From contig NZ_JADBEG010000001.1 of the NCBI RefSeq assembly GCF_014873755.1, forward strand, positions 8,468,501 through 8,532,500: a DNA stretch of 64,000 nucleotides, written 5' to 3'. The stretch is from Amycolatopsis lexingtonensis (GTDB taxonomy: Bacteria > Actinomycetota > Actinomycetes > Mycobacteriales > Pseudonocardiaceae). Below, piece by piece: positions 1-8,159 of the stretch. A program made the translations under genes and the position numbers. Position 1 is the first letter of the stretch, and each line of letters opens with the position of its first letter. A model generated the notes under the pieces. It was not told the DNA's origin. It saw nothing but the letters and a program-made list of their open reading frames with translations, and did not search any database.

Positions 1-1
1 C

Positions 2-307
2 GTCCACGTGATGCTCGACGACTTCGGGCTGGGCCCCGACGACCTGCGGGCCGTCCAGGACCTGCCGGTCGACATCGTGCGCGTCGACCGGCGCCTCGCC
101 GAGTGGCAGGCGTGGTCGGACTCGACGTTCCTCGGCGCGCTGGTGCCGCTGGTCCGGCAGGTCGGCGCGACGCTCGTCGTCGACGGCATCCACACCGAGG
201 ACCAGGCGAGCTGGTGGCGCACGGCGGGTGCCGAGCTGGCCACGGGCGACTACTTCGGGGTCGCCGAACCGGCCGCCGAGTTCGCCGGGCAGTTCGCCGG
301 CACCTGA
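2..307 (+). CDS. EAL-domain protein, 3' end only (degenerate)
   Basis: C-terminal ~101 residues of a gene that begins before the window; the frame is open from base 2 to the TGA at 305-307. The order MLDDFG, LPVDIVRVD, VVDGIHTEDQ and GAELATGDYFG matches the last third of EAL c-di-GMP phosphodiesterase domains (consensus DDFG, LKID, EGVET..Q, GxxxxQGxxF). The DD pair is kept, but the usual Lys of LKID is Arg, the Glu of EGVET is Asp and the Gln of QG is Thr. I infer a weakened or non-catalytic domain, perhaps a c-di-GMP sensor. The 3' end overlaps the convergent EamA gene by 58 bp. Confidence 0.7.
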   Translation, partial: VHVMLDDFGLGPDDLRAVQDLPVDIVRVDRRLAEWQAWSDSTFLGALVPLVRQVGATLVVDGIHTEDQASWWRTAGAELATGDYFGVAEPAAEFAGQFAGT

Positions 308-1167
308 GGACGCCACCGGGTGAGGGCGACGGCGAACAGGACGATCGCCATGCCGCCGACGACCCGCGGTGTCAGCGGTTCGCCGAGGAAGAGCGTGCCG
401 AGGCTGACCGACACCACCGGGAGGAGGTAGCCGACTGTGGCGGCCGCCGTCGGGCCTTCGTCCGCGATCACGCGGTAGTTGAGGTAGAACGTGATCCCGG
501 TGCCGAAGACGCCGAGGACGGTCACCGCGGCGAGCGCCGTGAGGTTCACCTGCGGCGCGGTCCCGGCCACCGGCAGGGCGAGCGCCGTCAACGCGGTCGC
601 GGTCGTCAGCTGGGCGGCCGACAGCGCGAGCGGGGCGCCGTTCGGTGGCAGTTTCCGTGCCATGTAAGCGAACGCGATCGCGTAGCTGAGGCTGGCCGCG
701 AGCAGCGCGAGGGCGCCGGTGCTCAGCAGGCCCGCCTGCTCCCACGGCGCGAAGATCACCACGATGCCGGCGAAGCCGAGGGCCAGCCCGAGCAGGCGCG
801 CCGGGTTGAGACGCCGTTCGGTGCCGAGTGCGACCCCGATCAGGAGCGACCACAACGGGGTCGTGGCGTTCATGACCCCCGCGACGCCGGAGTCCACCGT
901 GCGCTCGCCGATGCCGAACAGCGCGAACGGCAGCGCGTTGCAGAAGAACGCGGCGACGATCAGCCGTCCCCACGTGCCGCGGTCGCGCGGAAGCCGCTGG
1001 CGGGCCGCGAAGGCCAGCACCAGCAGCGTCAGCGCGCCGAGCGCGCAGCGGATCAGCGTGAGGTGGACCGGGCTCAGGCCGGTCAACGCCAGCTTGATCC
1101 ACAGGAACCCCGAGCCCCACAGGAGAGCCAGTACCGCGATGCGCACCCAACCAGTCACGTGCTCCAC
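250..1167 (-). CDS. EamA/DMT-family membrane transporter
   Basis: 305 aa, about ten hydrophobic segments in two repeats of five, the layout of EamA (RhaT/YdcZ-like) drug/metabolite exporters. Motifs include the N-terminal LLWGSGFLWIKLAL and, in the second half, GYLLPVVSVSLGTLFLGEPL, the usual EamA repeat ending. It probably exports a small metabolite; the substrate cannot be read. It starts 18 bp after the stop of the MMPL gene on the same strand, so the two may be cotranscribed downstream of the ArsR gene at 4011. The 3' end overlaps the EAL gene tail-to-tail. Confidence 0.85.
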   Translation of the reverse strand: MEHVTGWVRIAVLALLWGSGFLWIKLALTGLSPVHLTLIRCALGALTLLVLAFAARQRLPRDRGTWGRLIVAAFFCNALPFALFGIGERTVDSGVAGVMNATTPLWSLLIGVALGTERRLNPARLLGLALGFAGIVVIFAPWEQAGLLSTGALALLAASLSYAIAFAYMARKLPPNGAPLALSAAQLTTATALTALALPVAGTAPQVNLTALAAVTVLGVFGTGITFYLNYRVIADEGPTAAATVGYLLPVVSVSLGTLFLGEPLTPRVVGGMAIVLFAVALTRWRPQVPANCPANSAAGSATPK

Positions 1168-1185
1168 GGTGCCGAAGTGGACCCG

Positions 1186-3312
1186 TCAGGACAAGTGAAA
1201 AGTCCTGGACTGATCGTTAAGGGAAACTACAGTGTCGGGCCTCCACAGGCGCTCGCCGAAGAGGGCCAGCGCCGCGGGCAGCAGGATGCCGCGGACGACC
1301 GTCGCGTCGAGCAGGATCGCGAACGCCATGCCGAGGCCGAGCATCTTGTACTCGATCGCGGCCAGGCTGAGGAAGATGCCGAACACCCCCGTCATGATCA
1401 GCGCCGCGCTCGTCACGACCCCCGAACTGCTCGCCGTGCCCTCGACGATCGCCTCCCGCGCCGGGCTGCCCGCCCGCCGCCGCTCGCGGATCCGGCTCAG
1501 GATGAAGACGTGGTAGTCGGTGCTCAGCCCGAACAGCAGCACGAACAGGAACACCGGCAGCCAGCCGAGCACCCCGCCGTAGGGCGTGAAACCCAGTAGT
1601 GGCGCGAGAAAACCGTCCTGGAACACCAGGGTGAGCACGCCGTAGGCCGCGCCGGTCGAGAGCAGGTTGAGCAGGATCGACACCGCCGGCACGGCCACCG
1701 AGCGGAACACCGCGAGCAGCAACACGAAGGCGAGCAGCATGATGAACCCGAAGACGTACGGCGCCCGCGCCAGCACTTGCGCGGTGAAGTCGTGGGCTTC
1801 GGCCGTCCGGCCCGCGATCGCGTAACCGACGCCGTCCACGCGCCCGACCGTCCGCGGCAGCAGGGTTTCGCGCAACGCGGTGAGCGTGCGGTCCGCCGCT
1901 TCGCCGTTTCCGCTGCCGCCGAGCGGGATCCGGACGACGAGCGCCTGGTCCACCGGGACGACCACCGCCGGTTTCGGCGTCGCCGCCGTGAGTTCGGCGA
2001 TCGCGCGGCCCACCGCGGGCGTGTCGACCGGCCCGCCGCCCTCGGCCCAGAGCACGACGTGCGCGGGCATCGTAATGCCGGGAAACGCTTCCTGGACGCG
2101 CACCGCGGCGTCGATCACCGGGATGCTGCGCGGCAGGCTTTCGGTCGGGGCCGGATCCTGCAGCCGGATCCCGAACGCGGGCAACGCGAGCAGCACCAGC
2201 AGCGCGGCCGCGAGCCCGCTCCAGAGCGCGGGCCGCCGGGTGACGACGCCGGCCACCGCGGCCCAGAAGCGCGAGCGCGTCCGGCGCTTGCCCAGCCACG
2301 GGACCCTGACCCGGTCGATTCCGGTGCCGAGCAGGGAAAGCGTCGCGGGCAGCACCGTCACCGCGGCCAGGACGGCCAGCCCGACGACCAGGATCGTGCT
2401 CACCGTCAGGCCGCGCAGGTTGTCGAGGCCGGTGAACAGCAGGCCGGTCACGCACAGCACGACGGTCAGCCCGGACACGACGATCACGTGCCCGGACGTC
2501 CGCGCGGCGATCCGGATCGACTCCTCGACGCCGTGCGCGCGTTCCTCCCGGGCCCGGCGCAGGAAGAACAGGGAATAGTCGACACCGACGGCCATGCCGA
2601 TGAGGAGCGTCATCGCGGAAGTCGCGCTGTTGACCGGGATCCAGTTGTCCACAACGGACAGGATGCCGAACGCGGCGACCACGGTGGTCCCGGCGAGCAG
2701 CACCGGCACCGCGGCCGCGACCAGCGAGCCGAACACGACCAGCAGGATCAGCGCGGTGAGCGGGAGCGAACGGGCTTCCGAGCGCCCGATGTCCTCCTTG
2801 ATGCTCCGGTCGACCGCGCCGGACACGCTGAGGTCGCCGGCCTGGGCGAGCCGGGCGTCCGGGTGGCGGGCGGCGACCGTCCCGACGGCCGCGGTCGCCG
2901 TCGCGAGGTGCGCGCGGATTTCCGTGCCGGTGCCGGTGATCCGGAAGCTGACGAGGCCGGACCGGCCGTCGGCGGAGACCCGGTCCGGGTCGTCGAGCGG
3001 GGAGCGGACGTCCGCGACCGCGCCGGACGCCGTCAACGTGGTCACCAGGTCGGTCACGACGGCGGTCGCCTCGCGCGGGACCAGGACGTTCTCCCAGAAC
3101 GGTTCGCGGGTGGCCTGGCGGTCGAGGACGGCCTGGCCGGTCCCGGCGTCGCCGGCCGGGCTCGACCGCGCGTCGGTGCCGGGCAGGAACGTGCCGGCGG
3201 CCCAGGCGAAGGCGACGAGCGCCAGCCAGCCGAGGATCGCGGCGGCGCGGTGGCGCGCCGACCAGTCCGCGACGCGTTCCACCAGCGGAGCCGAGGTGCT
3301 TGCGGGCAGCAT
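1186..3312 (-). CDS. MMPL-family RND-type transporter
   Basis: 708 aa inner-membrane transporter of the MMPL/RND superfamily. It shows the two-fold layout: TM1, a ~150-residue extracytoplasmic loop, a TM2-6 block (AVGVDYSLFFLRRAREE, the MMPL signature), then a second loop and TM7-12 with the matching LLFGLSTDYHVFILSRIRER. The paired Asp-Tyr motifs are the proposed proton-relay residues. Such proteins export lipids or drugs in actinobacteria. ATG at 3312 is preceded by GGAAGGA. It lies downstream of an ArsR regulator and a small membrane protein and upstream of EamA; a 112-bp gap with two hairpins separates it from them, so it may be only partly coupled. Confidence 0.9.
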   Translation of the reverse strand: MLPASTSAPLVERVADWSARHRAAAILGWLALVAFAWAAGTFLPGTDARSSPAGDAGTGQAVLDRQATREPFWENVLVPREATAVVTDLVTTLTASGAVADVRSPLDDPDRVSADGRSGLVSFRITGTGTEIRAHLATATAAVGTVAARHPDARLAQAGDLSVSGAVDRSIKEDIGRSEARSLPLTALILLVVFGSLVAAAVPVLLAGTTVVAAFGILSVVDNWIPVNSATSAMTLLIGMAVGVDYSLFFLRRAREERAHGVEESIRIAARTSGHVIVVSGLTVVLCVTGLLFTGLDNLRGLTVSTILVVGLAVLAAVTVLPATLSLLGTGIDRVRVPWLGKRRTRSRFWAAVAGVVTRRPALWSGLAAALLVLLALPAFGIRLQDPAPTESLPRSIPVIDAAVRVQEAFPGITMPAHVVLWAEGGGPVDTPAVGRAIAELTAATPKPAVVVPVDQALVVRIPLGGSGNGEAADRTLTALRETLLPRTVGRVDGVGYAIAGRTAEAHDFTAQVLARAPYVFGFIMLLAFVLLLAVFRSVAVPAVSILLNLLSTGAAYGVLTLVFQDGFLAPLLGFTPYGGVLGWLPVFLFVLLFGLSTDYHVFILSRIRERRRAGSPAREAIVEGTASSSGVVTSAALIMTGVFGIFLSLAAIEYKMLGLGMAFAILLDATVVRGILLPAALALFGERLWRPDTVVSLNDQSRTFHLS

Positions 3313-3388
3313 GAACTAAGGTCCTTCCGTGAAGGAGTGATCCGATGAGAGCTCGCCCTCGGGCGAGTGGGTGCTTCTTCTTCCTGGG

Positions 3389-3410
3389 CCGCCGAGTTGC
3401 CGCTCGGCGG
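3389..3410. terminator. GC hairpin between small membrane gene and MMPL gene
   Basis: CCGCCGAG and CTCGGCGG form an 8-bp stem with a 6-nt loop. A second tight inverted repeat (CTCGCCC/GGGCGAG) lies at 3352-3367. Neither has a T tract on the minus strand, so partial termination or mRNA processing is possible but not shown. Confidence 0.35.
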
Positions 3411-3424
3411 TCCAGGGCCTCAGG

Positions 3425-3673
3425 TCAGTCGACCTCCTTGAGCACGTGTTCGATGGACCGCAGCCGGTCCTGGACGTCCCGCAGCTGCCGTTCGGTCTCT
3501 TCCTGCGTCCGGACGGCTTTCTCGGCCAGCGACCGGTATTCGTGCTCCCGGGCCAGCTTCGCCTTGGCGCGCCAGGTCGAGGCCAGCTGCACGATCGCGA
3601 TCGACAGCACCACGGTGATCAGGACGAAGACCCCGGTCACGCCGATGATCTCCTGCCACTGGTGCCAGTTCAT
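3425..3673 (-). CDS. small membrane protein with coiled coil (PspB-like layout)
   Basis: 82 aa. One transmembrane segment at about residues 8-30 (IIGVTGVFVLITVVLSIAIV), then a charged, heptad-rich helix to the C-terminus (RSLAEKAVRTQEETERQLRD, IEHVLKEVD). The size, topology and a tail resembling 'LxxxAxxMxxRIxxLExILD' recall phage-shock PspB, but I cannot establish homology by eye. The ATG at 3673 overlaps the stop of the ArsR gene (ATGA), so translation is probably coupled. The function is unknown; membrane-stress sensing or partnering with the ArsR protein or the MMPL transporter is an inference. Confidence 0.75.
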   Translation of the reverse strand: MNWHQWQEIIGVTGVFVLITVVLSIAIVQLASTWRAKAKLAREHEYRSLAEKAVRTQEETERQLRDVQDRLRSIEHVLKEVD

Positions 3674-4011
3674 GTCCGTCCCTCCTCGCCGTCCCCGCGG
3701 ACGGACTCCGGTGTGGTCAGCGTCGGCACGGCGGCCGCGATCGCCTCCGGCGTCAGGACGACGGAAAACGGCGTCAGCTCGTAGAACCGCAGCGTTTTGC
3801 CGTCTTCCCCGACTTCGGAGCTGGCGGTGACGAGACCGGCGGCTTCGAGCTTGCGCAGGTGCACCTGCAGCAGCGCGCGGCTGATCCGCAGCTCCCGCGC
3901 CAGCTTGCTGACGTAGGTGCGTTCGGCCAGCAGGGCGGCGACGATCCGCAGCCGGTGCGGGTTGCCGAGGGCCCCCAGCTGCCGCAGCAGGTCGTCGCCC
4001 GTCGTCCACAT
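3670..4011 (-). CDS. ArsR-type winged-helix transcriptional regulator
   Basis: 113 aa. The core GNPHRLRIVAALL..YVSKLARELRISRALLQVHLRKLEAAGLV is an ArsR/winged-helix HTH with recognition helix near residues 40-55. No metal-binding Cys pair is visible, so a non-metal signal is likely. TAACTT at 4020-4025 lies 8 nt before the ATG, suggesting a leaderless mRNA. It is translationally coupled to the small coiled-coil membrane protein, a pairing that suggests a membrane-linked signal. Presumed targets are itself and the MMPL/EamA genes. Confidence 0.85.
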   Translation of the reverse strand: MWTTGDDLLRQLGALGNPHRLRIVAALLAERTYVSKLARELRISRALLQVHLRKLEAAGLVTASSEVGEDGKTLRFYELTPFSVVLTPEAIAAAVPTLTTPESVRGDGEEGRT

Positions 4012-4066
4012 GCCAACAAAAGTTAGCAGGTGGCCGGGCGCGGTGCCATCGGGGTGATCCCCGAGA

Positions 4067-4804
4067 TCACATCGGGTGTTCCAGCCACACGTTCGGCTCG
4101 ACGTAGGTCGCCGTGTCGTGGGCGATCGACGCGTGGACCGGGGCGATGCCGCCGGGGATGAAGTTCTCGCCGTCCTGGAGCTTCACGCCCGTCCACTCGC
4201 GCCAGTCGGCCAGCGAGCCGGCCAGCGTCACGGCGAACGGGCAGACCTTCACCACGCGGGCGCCCAGGCGTTCGTGGGTGCGCAGCCAGCGGTCGGCGAG
4301 CAGGCCGTCCGGGCGGCGGCGGGCCGCGTACTCCGGCATCGGGGCCGCCGGTTCGGCTTCCTTGCCGATCGGGCGCACCGACACGATCAGCTTGCGCAGC
4401 CCCGTTTCCGCCGCGCGGGCCTTGAGCGCCTTCAGCATCGGTGCCGACAGGCCGGTGCCGCGCAGGTGCGGCGCGATCACGACTTCCAGCGCGCACAACG
4501 CGTTCGGCTCACGGCCGTCCATCACGTCCTGGGCCGCCCACTCGATCGCCTGGTCCCAGCCGTGGTCGGGCAGCTCGGTGCGGCCGGGGGCCGGGTAGGC
4601 GAGCGGGACCGACAGGGCGCGGGCGATCGGCGTGCCGTCGTCGGCCAGCGCGATCAGGAAGTACCGCGGCCAGTGGCGCAGGAACCGTTCGCCGGTGATC
4701 ATCCGGCCGCCGGCGCCCTGGTAGATGAACTGGCCGCCGACGTCGCCGAGAGCCAGGGCGGCGTCGAGGAGATCGGGGCGCTCGGCAAGATCGACAACGC
4801 GCAT
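4067..4804 (-). CDS. GNAT-family N-acetyltransferase
   Basis: 245 aa from ATG 4804 (a TTG 12 bp upstream is possible). The acetyl-CoA-binding motif A is seen as ALEVVIAPHLRGTGLSAPML near the middle, with the usual β4-αN arrangement. The C-terminal part (WRTHERLG-like, then TGVKLQDGENFIPGGI) is typical of larger, single-domain actinomycete GNATs. The substrate is unknown. It stands between the ArsR gene and a DUF2786 gene, all on the minus strand with short gaps; no operon signal is seen. Confidence 0.75.
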   Translation of the reverse strand: MRVVDLAERPDLLDAALALGDVGGQFIYQGAGGRMITGERFLRHWPRYFLIALADDGTPIARALSVPLAYPAPGRTELPDHGWDQAIEWAAQDVMDGREPNALCALEVVIAPHLRGTGLSAPMLKALKARAAETGLRKLIVSVRPIGKEAEPAAPMPEYAARRRPDGLLADRWLRTHERLGARVVKVCPFAVTLAGSLADWREWTGVKLQDGENFIPGGIAPVHASIAHDTATYVEPNVWLEHPM

Positions 4805-4856
4805 GCGCCCAGTCAAACGGAAAGATCACCGGCGGCGATAGCGGCAACCGGGCGAC

Positions 4857-5576
4857 TCAGCGCAAGGCCTTCTGGCGGCGGGTCAGCGCCGAGGGGTCGA
4901 GGTTCGCCTTCGTGCCGGCGTCGTGGCCGTCGAGGTAGCCGCTGCCCGACAGCCGCCGGGGCGCGGCCGAGCGCAGGTCGCCGTACTCCGAGTCGAACGC
5001 GTGCTGCACCAGCTGCGCGCGATCGCGGACGACCAGTTCCGCCGACCGCTCGCCGGGTGCCGCCGTGCGGACGGCTTCCGATTCGGCGTGCGTGAGCCGC
5101 TCGTGGACCGCGCGCGCGAAGCCGTGCAGCCACGTGCGTCGGTAGGCGGCCAGCGATTCGCCGGGGAAGAAGCCGTCCGGCCGGACGCGGGTCAGCTGGG
5201 TGCTCGCCTGCAGCAGCAGGCTGGTGAACAGCAGCTCCACGCGGCCGAGGTCGGAGTGGAAGCCGAACACCGTGACGCTGTCGACCTTCTGGCCGTAGCG
5301 GTGCAGCAGCGTCCGGCAGCGCAGCGGGTACGCGACCGACGTCAGCAGGCTCGCCTTGTCCCGGCTGTACGGGTCGTTCATCGGGATCTTGAGCGTGCCG
5401 ATCTCGTCGGTGGTCGCGCCGGACTCGGCGAGCATCGCCTGGTCGATCCCGTACCGCGCGACGAGCTCGGCGGCCTTCCGGTTGTACGCCTCGGCCTCCG
5501 CCTCGGTGACCGCCGGGTCCTCGGCCTTGGCCAGCAGCTTGCGGATGCGCTCGAGCTGCGGGTCTGACTCGGTCAT
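4857..5576 (-). CDS. DUF2786 domain protein
   Basis: 239 aa. Residues 4-45 (RIRKLLAKAEDPAVTEAEAE, AYNRKAAELVARYGID) match the DUF2786 helical motif found in bacterial and phage proteins of unknown function. The rest is mixed α/β with a basic C-terminus (NLDPSALTRRQKALR). ATG 5576 is supported by TACCCT at 5583-5588, six nt upstream, giving a leaderless transcript. No enzymatic motif is visible; a nucleic-acid role is sometimes proposed for the family but nothing here proves it. Confidence 0.75.
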   Translation of the reverse strand: MTESDPQLERIRKLLAKAEDPAVTEAEAEAYNRKAAELVARYGIDQAMLAESGATTDEIGTLKIPMNDPYSRDKASLLTSVAYPLRCRTLLHRYGQKVDSVTVFGFHSDLGRVELLFTSLLLQASTQLTRVRPDGFFPGESLAAYRRTWLHGFARAVHERLTHAESEAVRTAAPGERSAELVVRDRAQLVQHAFDSEYGDLRSAAPRRLSGSGYLDGHDAGTKANLDPSALTRRQKALR

Positions 5577-5582
5577 GGAGGC

Positions 5583-5588
5583 AGGGTA
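5583..5588 (-). promoter_or_regulatory. -10 hexamer TACCCT, leaderless DUF2786 gene
   Basis: TACCCT on the minus strand ends 6 nt before the ATG at 5576, so transcription should begin at the start codon. Confidence 0.45.
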
Positions 5589-5652
5589 TTCGATCAGGTG
5601 TTCGGACGCGTGCACCGGGTCACAGCGTGTCGCGGACCTGGACACTGAATGG

Positions 5653-6669
5653 ATGGTGACGATCGAACGCTTCGACCCGCTGTCGACCGCCGAGGCCGGA
5701 TTCGCCGCTTACCACGCTGTGTTCGCGGCGAGCCGGGAAACCGACCGGCCCGGCGAACCCGTGTTGCCGCTCGGCGAGCTGGCCGGACGGCTGACGAGGC
5801 CGCTGCCCGGGATGGGGGACGCGGCGCAGTGGGTGGCGTACCGCGGCGACGAGCTCGTCGCGTTCGCCGAGGTGCACTTCCTCGAAGCCGAAAACAACGG
5901 AATCGCACTGACCGACGTCGTCGTGCACCCGGCCGTGCGGCGTTCGGGGATCGGTACCGCGTTGCTGCACGCGGTGCTGCCGGAATTGCGAGCGCGGGAC
6001 TGCCGGAGCGTCGAAGGCTGGCAGGTCGTCGCGGGGTCCGCCGGAGAGCTGTGGGCCGAGGCGCTCGGCTTCCGGCCGGTGCGGACGATCGTGCGGCAGG
6101 CTTTGGTCGTCGCGGAAGCCGATCAGACGCGCTGGGAAGTGCCCGTCCCGGTCGGCTACCGGGTGGTGCGGTGGGCGGGCGCGGCCCCGGACGACTTGCT
6201 CGGTTCCTACGCCGGCGCACGGGCGGCGATCCACGACGCTCCGCTCGGGGACTCGGGCTACCGGTGGCCGGAGTGGACGCCCGCGCGGGTGCGCGCGACC
6301 GAAGCCGAAGCTCGGTCGCAGGGCCTCGAACAGCGGATCGTCGCCGCGGTTCACGAAGGGACCGGGGAAGTCGTCGGGTTCACCGAAGTGTGCGTGCACC
6401 CGCGCCGGGCGGACTGGGGCTACCAGCGGGACACCGCGGTGCTCGCCGGACACCGCGGGCACGGGCTGGGGCGCTGCGTCAAGGCGCACATGATCCGGTG
6501 GCTGCTCGCCGAGCGGCCCGGGCTCCGGCGGATCAGCACGACGACAGGGGCGGAGAACGTGCACATGCTCCGGGTCAACCGCGAACTCGGCCTCAGCTCG
6601 CTGCCGGCCGTGATCGCCGTTCAGCAGGACCTCGACGCGCTCCTCAGCCCAGGTAGGCGTCGAGCGTGA
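5653..6669 (+). CDS. tandem-GNAT acetyltransferase
   Basis: 338 aa with two GNAT folds. The first has DVVVHPAVRRSGIGTALLHAVL (R/Q-x-x-G-x-G/A acetyl-CoA loop, residues ~93-115). The second, weaker, has DTAVLAGHRGHGLGRCVKAHM (~258-278) and ends with the TTTGAENVHMLRVNRELG signature seen in mycothiol-synthase-like and other double GNATs. It is probably an N-acetyltransferase for a small molecule; mycothiol synthase itself cannot be claimed. ATG 5653 is chosen because the frame upstream is DUF2786-antisense; GTG 5656 is an alternative. The 3' end overlaps the convergent TetR gene by 26 bp. Confidence 0.8.
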   Translation: MVTIERFDPLSTAEAGFAAYHAVFAASRETDRPGEPVLPLGELAGRLTRPLPGMGDAAQWVAYRGDELVAFAEVHFLEAENNGIALTDVVVHPAVRRSGIGTALLHAVLPELRARDCRSVEGWQVVAGSAGELWAEALGFRPVRTIVRQALVVAEADQTRWEVPVPVGYRVVRWAGAAPDDLLGSYAGARAAIHDAPLGDSGYRWPEWTPARVRATEAEARSQGLEQRIVAAVHEGTGEVVGFTEVCVHPRRADWGYQRDTAVLAGHRGHGLGRCVKAHMIRWLLAERPGLRRISTTTGAENVHMLRVNRELGLSSLPAVIAVQQDLDALLSPGRRRA

Positions 6670-7201
6670 CGGCCAGCGCGGCCTCCGGGGACGGCGCGAA
6701 GCTCGCCCCCGCCAGGCCGCCCCACAGCCACAGCTGGGCGAGGCCGTGCAACGCGGCCCACAGCGACGCCGCCACCAGCCGCAGGTCGGCGCCCGACCGC
6801 GCGACCGGCGTCGGCACCGCCGCCACCAGCACGGCGAAGGTGTCGAACACCGCGCTCGCCGCCGCCGAAAGCGCCGGGTCGTCCGCGTCGACCAGGTCGC
6901 GGCGGAACATCAGCTCGAACATCGCCGGGTTGGCCAGCGCGAAGTCGAGGTAGCTGTGGCAGGCGGCGGTGAGCCGCTCCCGCGGCGACGTGCCGGGCAG
7001 CGTTTCCCGGCGGGCGAGCAGGTCGGCGTACCCGCGGGTCGCGACGGCGGACAGCAGCTCGGCGCGGCCGGAGAAGTGCCGCAGCGGCGCGCCGTGCGAG
7101 ACGCCGGCCGCCTTCGCGATTCCGCGCAGCGTCACCGCTTCGACGCCTTCGCCGGTCAGGAGCGCGGTCGCGGTGTCGATCAGGCGTTGCCGGGTGCCCA
7201 C
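6644..7201 (-). CDS. TetR/AcrR-family repressor
   Basis: 185 aa from GTG 7201. The N-terminal HTH is TRQRLIDTATALLTGEG..VTLRGIAKAAGVSHGAPLRHF; the C-terminal half resembles TetR_C_33-type ligand domains (FALANPAMFELMFRRDL). It overlaps the end of the SGNH hydrolase gene by 22 bp on the same strand and so is cotranscribed with it. The inverted repeats at 8011-8045, ahead of the hydrolase, are its probable operator. The likely signal is the hydrolase's substrate or product. Confidence 0.85.
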   Translation of the reverse strand: MGTRQRLIDTATALLTGEGVEAVTLRGIAKAAGVSHGAPLRHFSGRAELLSAVATRGYADLLARRETLPGTSPRERLTAACHSYLDFALANPAMFELMFRRDLVDADDPALSAAASAVFDTFAVLVAAVPTPVARSGADLRLVAASLWAALHGLAQLWLWGGLAGASFAPSPEAALAVTLDAYLG

Positions 7202-7977
7202 GCTTCGTCCCGGGTCATGGGGAGCAGGTCCGGGCGCTTCGGCAGGAAGCCGTCGCCCGGCTGGCGGCCGATCAGCCGGTTGCGCGTGCGCGTCACGGCG
7301 ACCGGCAGCACCTCGCGCAGCAGCCACTGCAGGTCGGCGCGCCAGCTCCCGGCCGCCGCGACGCCCGGCAGCGGCGCCAGCCAGCCGGGATCGTGGTCGA
7401 GCCCGAGCCGGCCGAGGACGTACGCGGCGAGCCGGCGGTGCCCGTGCTCGGACAGGTGGAGCCGGTCGGCGCCGAAGTAGCGGGAATCGGTGACGGCCTG
7501 GTCGGGCCACAGGTCGATGAGCAGCGCCCCGTAGCTGACGGCGGCTTCGCGGATGGCCTCGTTGAGCGCCACGATCCGCGGCCGCATCCGCTGCCCGAGC
7601 GGCATCCGGCTCGAGATGTCGCTGAGGGTGAACGTGACGACGGTGGGCGAGATCTCGGTGCACGCCCGGATGGCGGCGTCGACGCGGCGAGCGACGGTGC
7701 GCGCGTCCCAGCCCCGGCTCATGACGTCGTTCCCGCCGCCGAAGAGGGCGATCAGGTCTGGTTCGAGGCGGGTCGCGGCCGGGACCTGCTCGGGCACGAT
7801 CTGGTCGAGCCGTCGACCGCGGACGGCGAGGTTGGCGTACCGGAAGCCGGGTTCGCCCTCCGCGAGCCGGGCGGCGACGAAGTCGGCCCAGCCTCGGTAG
7901 TGGTCCTGGCCGGGGTACGGGTCGTCGAGACCTTCGGCGCAGCTGTCGCCGAGGACGACGAAACGCTGGTAGCTCAT
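7180..7977 (-). CDS. SGNH/GDSL-type esterase
   Basis: 265 aa. Block I GDSCAEG (nucleophile Ser ~11), block III GGGND with the oxyanion Asn, and block V DRLHLSEHG with the catalytic Asp-His pair are all present and properly spaced. No signal peptide, so it is cytoplasmic. A ~60-residue C-terminal extension (LPGVAAAGSWRADLQWLLRE) is usual for actinomycete SGNH hydrolases. It likely cleaves an ester of a lipid or acylated metabolite. First gene of a two-gene unit with the TetR repressor. Confidence 0.88.
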   Translation of the reverse strand: MSYQRFVVLGDSCAEGLDDPYPGQDHYRGWADFVAARLAEGEPGFRYANLAVRGRRLDQIVPEQVPAATRLEPDLIALFGGGNDVMSRGWDARTVARRVDAAIRACTEISPTVVTFTLSDISSRMPLGQRMRPRIVALNEAIREAAVSYGALLIDLWPDQAVTDSRYFGADRLHLSEHGHRRLAAYVLGRLGLDHDPGWLAPLPGVAAAGSWRADLQWLLREVLPVAVTRTRNRLIGRQPGDGFLPKRPDLLPMTRDEAWAPGNA

Positions 7978-8010
7978 CCCGATCTCCGTAACCCGTGGTT
8001 CACCTTGTGG

Positions 8011-8045
8011 ACACTGTCTATCAAACTTTTGTAGACGGTGTCTAC
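8011..8045. promoter_or_regulatory. TetR-type operator ahead of SGNH-TetR unit
   Basis: ACACTGTCTA (8011-8020) is mirrored by TAGACGGTGT (8032-8041) with one mismatch, and GTAGAC-GGT-GTCTAC (8031-8045) is a perfect 15-bp palindrome. The site sits 34-68 bp upstream of the hydrolase start, where a -10/-35 should lie. I infer it is bound by the TetR protein encoded at 6644-7201. Confidence 0.6.
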
Positions 8046-8063
8046 TTCCGGTGCCAGCGGGCT

Positions 8064-8139
8064 CGCCGACGTCTTGAATGACTCATTCAGGTCTCCGGAC
8101 GTCCTGAATGACTCATTCAAGACACCGCGGGCACACCCG
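8064..8139 (+). repeat. paired-palindrome intergenic repeat, family A copy 1
   Basis: Two TGAATGACTCATTCA units (8075-8089, 8105-8119) form a 21-bp inverted repeat (8071-8091 with 8103-8123, one central mismatch). It recurs almost base for base, including flanks (GCCGAC before, ACACCGCGGG after), at 61347-61422, and inverted at 51017-51090. It lies beyond the stop of the sigma-factor gene (8160) and before the next minus-strand gene, so it could terminate transcription. Confidence 0.85.
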
Positions 8140-8159
8140 GCGGGCTGGCGCGGAGCGAG

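Noticed and set aside
1777..3348. Long plus-strand frame opposite the MMPL gene
   Set aside because: Arg/Gln/Asp-rich antisense of a clear transporter; no domain or RBS.
4076..5095. Plus-strand frame opposite the GNAT and DUF2786 genes
   Set aside because: Antisense of genes with clear domains; composition only.
8071..8123. CRISPR-like short repeats (TGAATGACTCATTCA)
   Set aside because: Only two units per site, mirror rather than direct arrangement, spacers of ~11-15 bp, and no cas genes.
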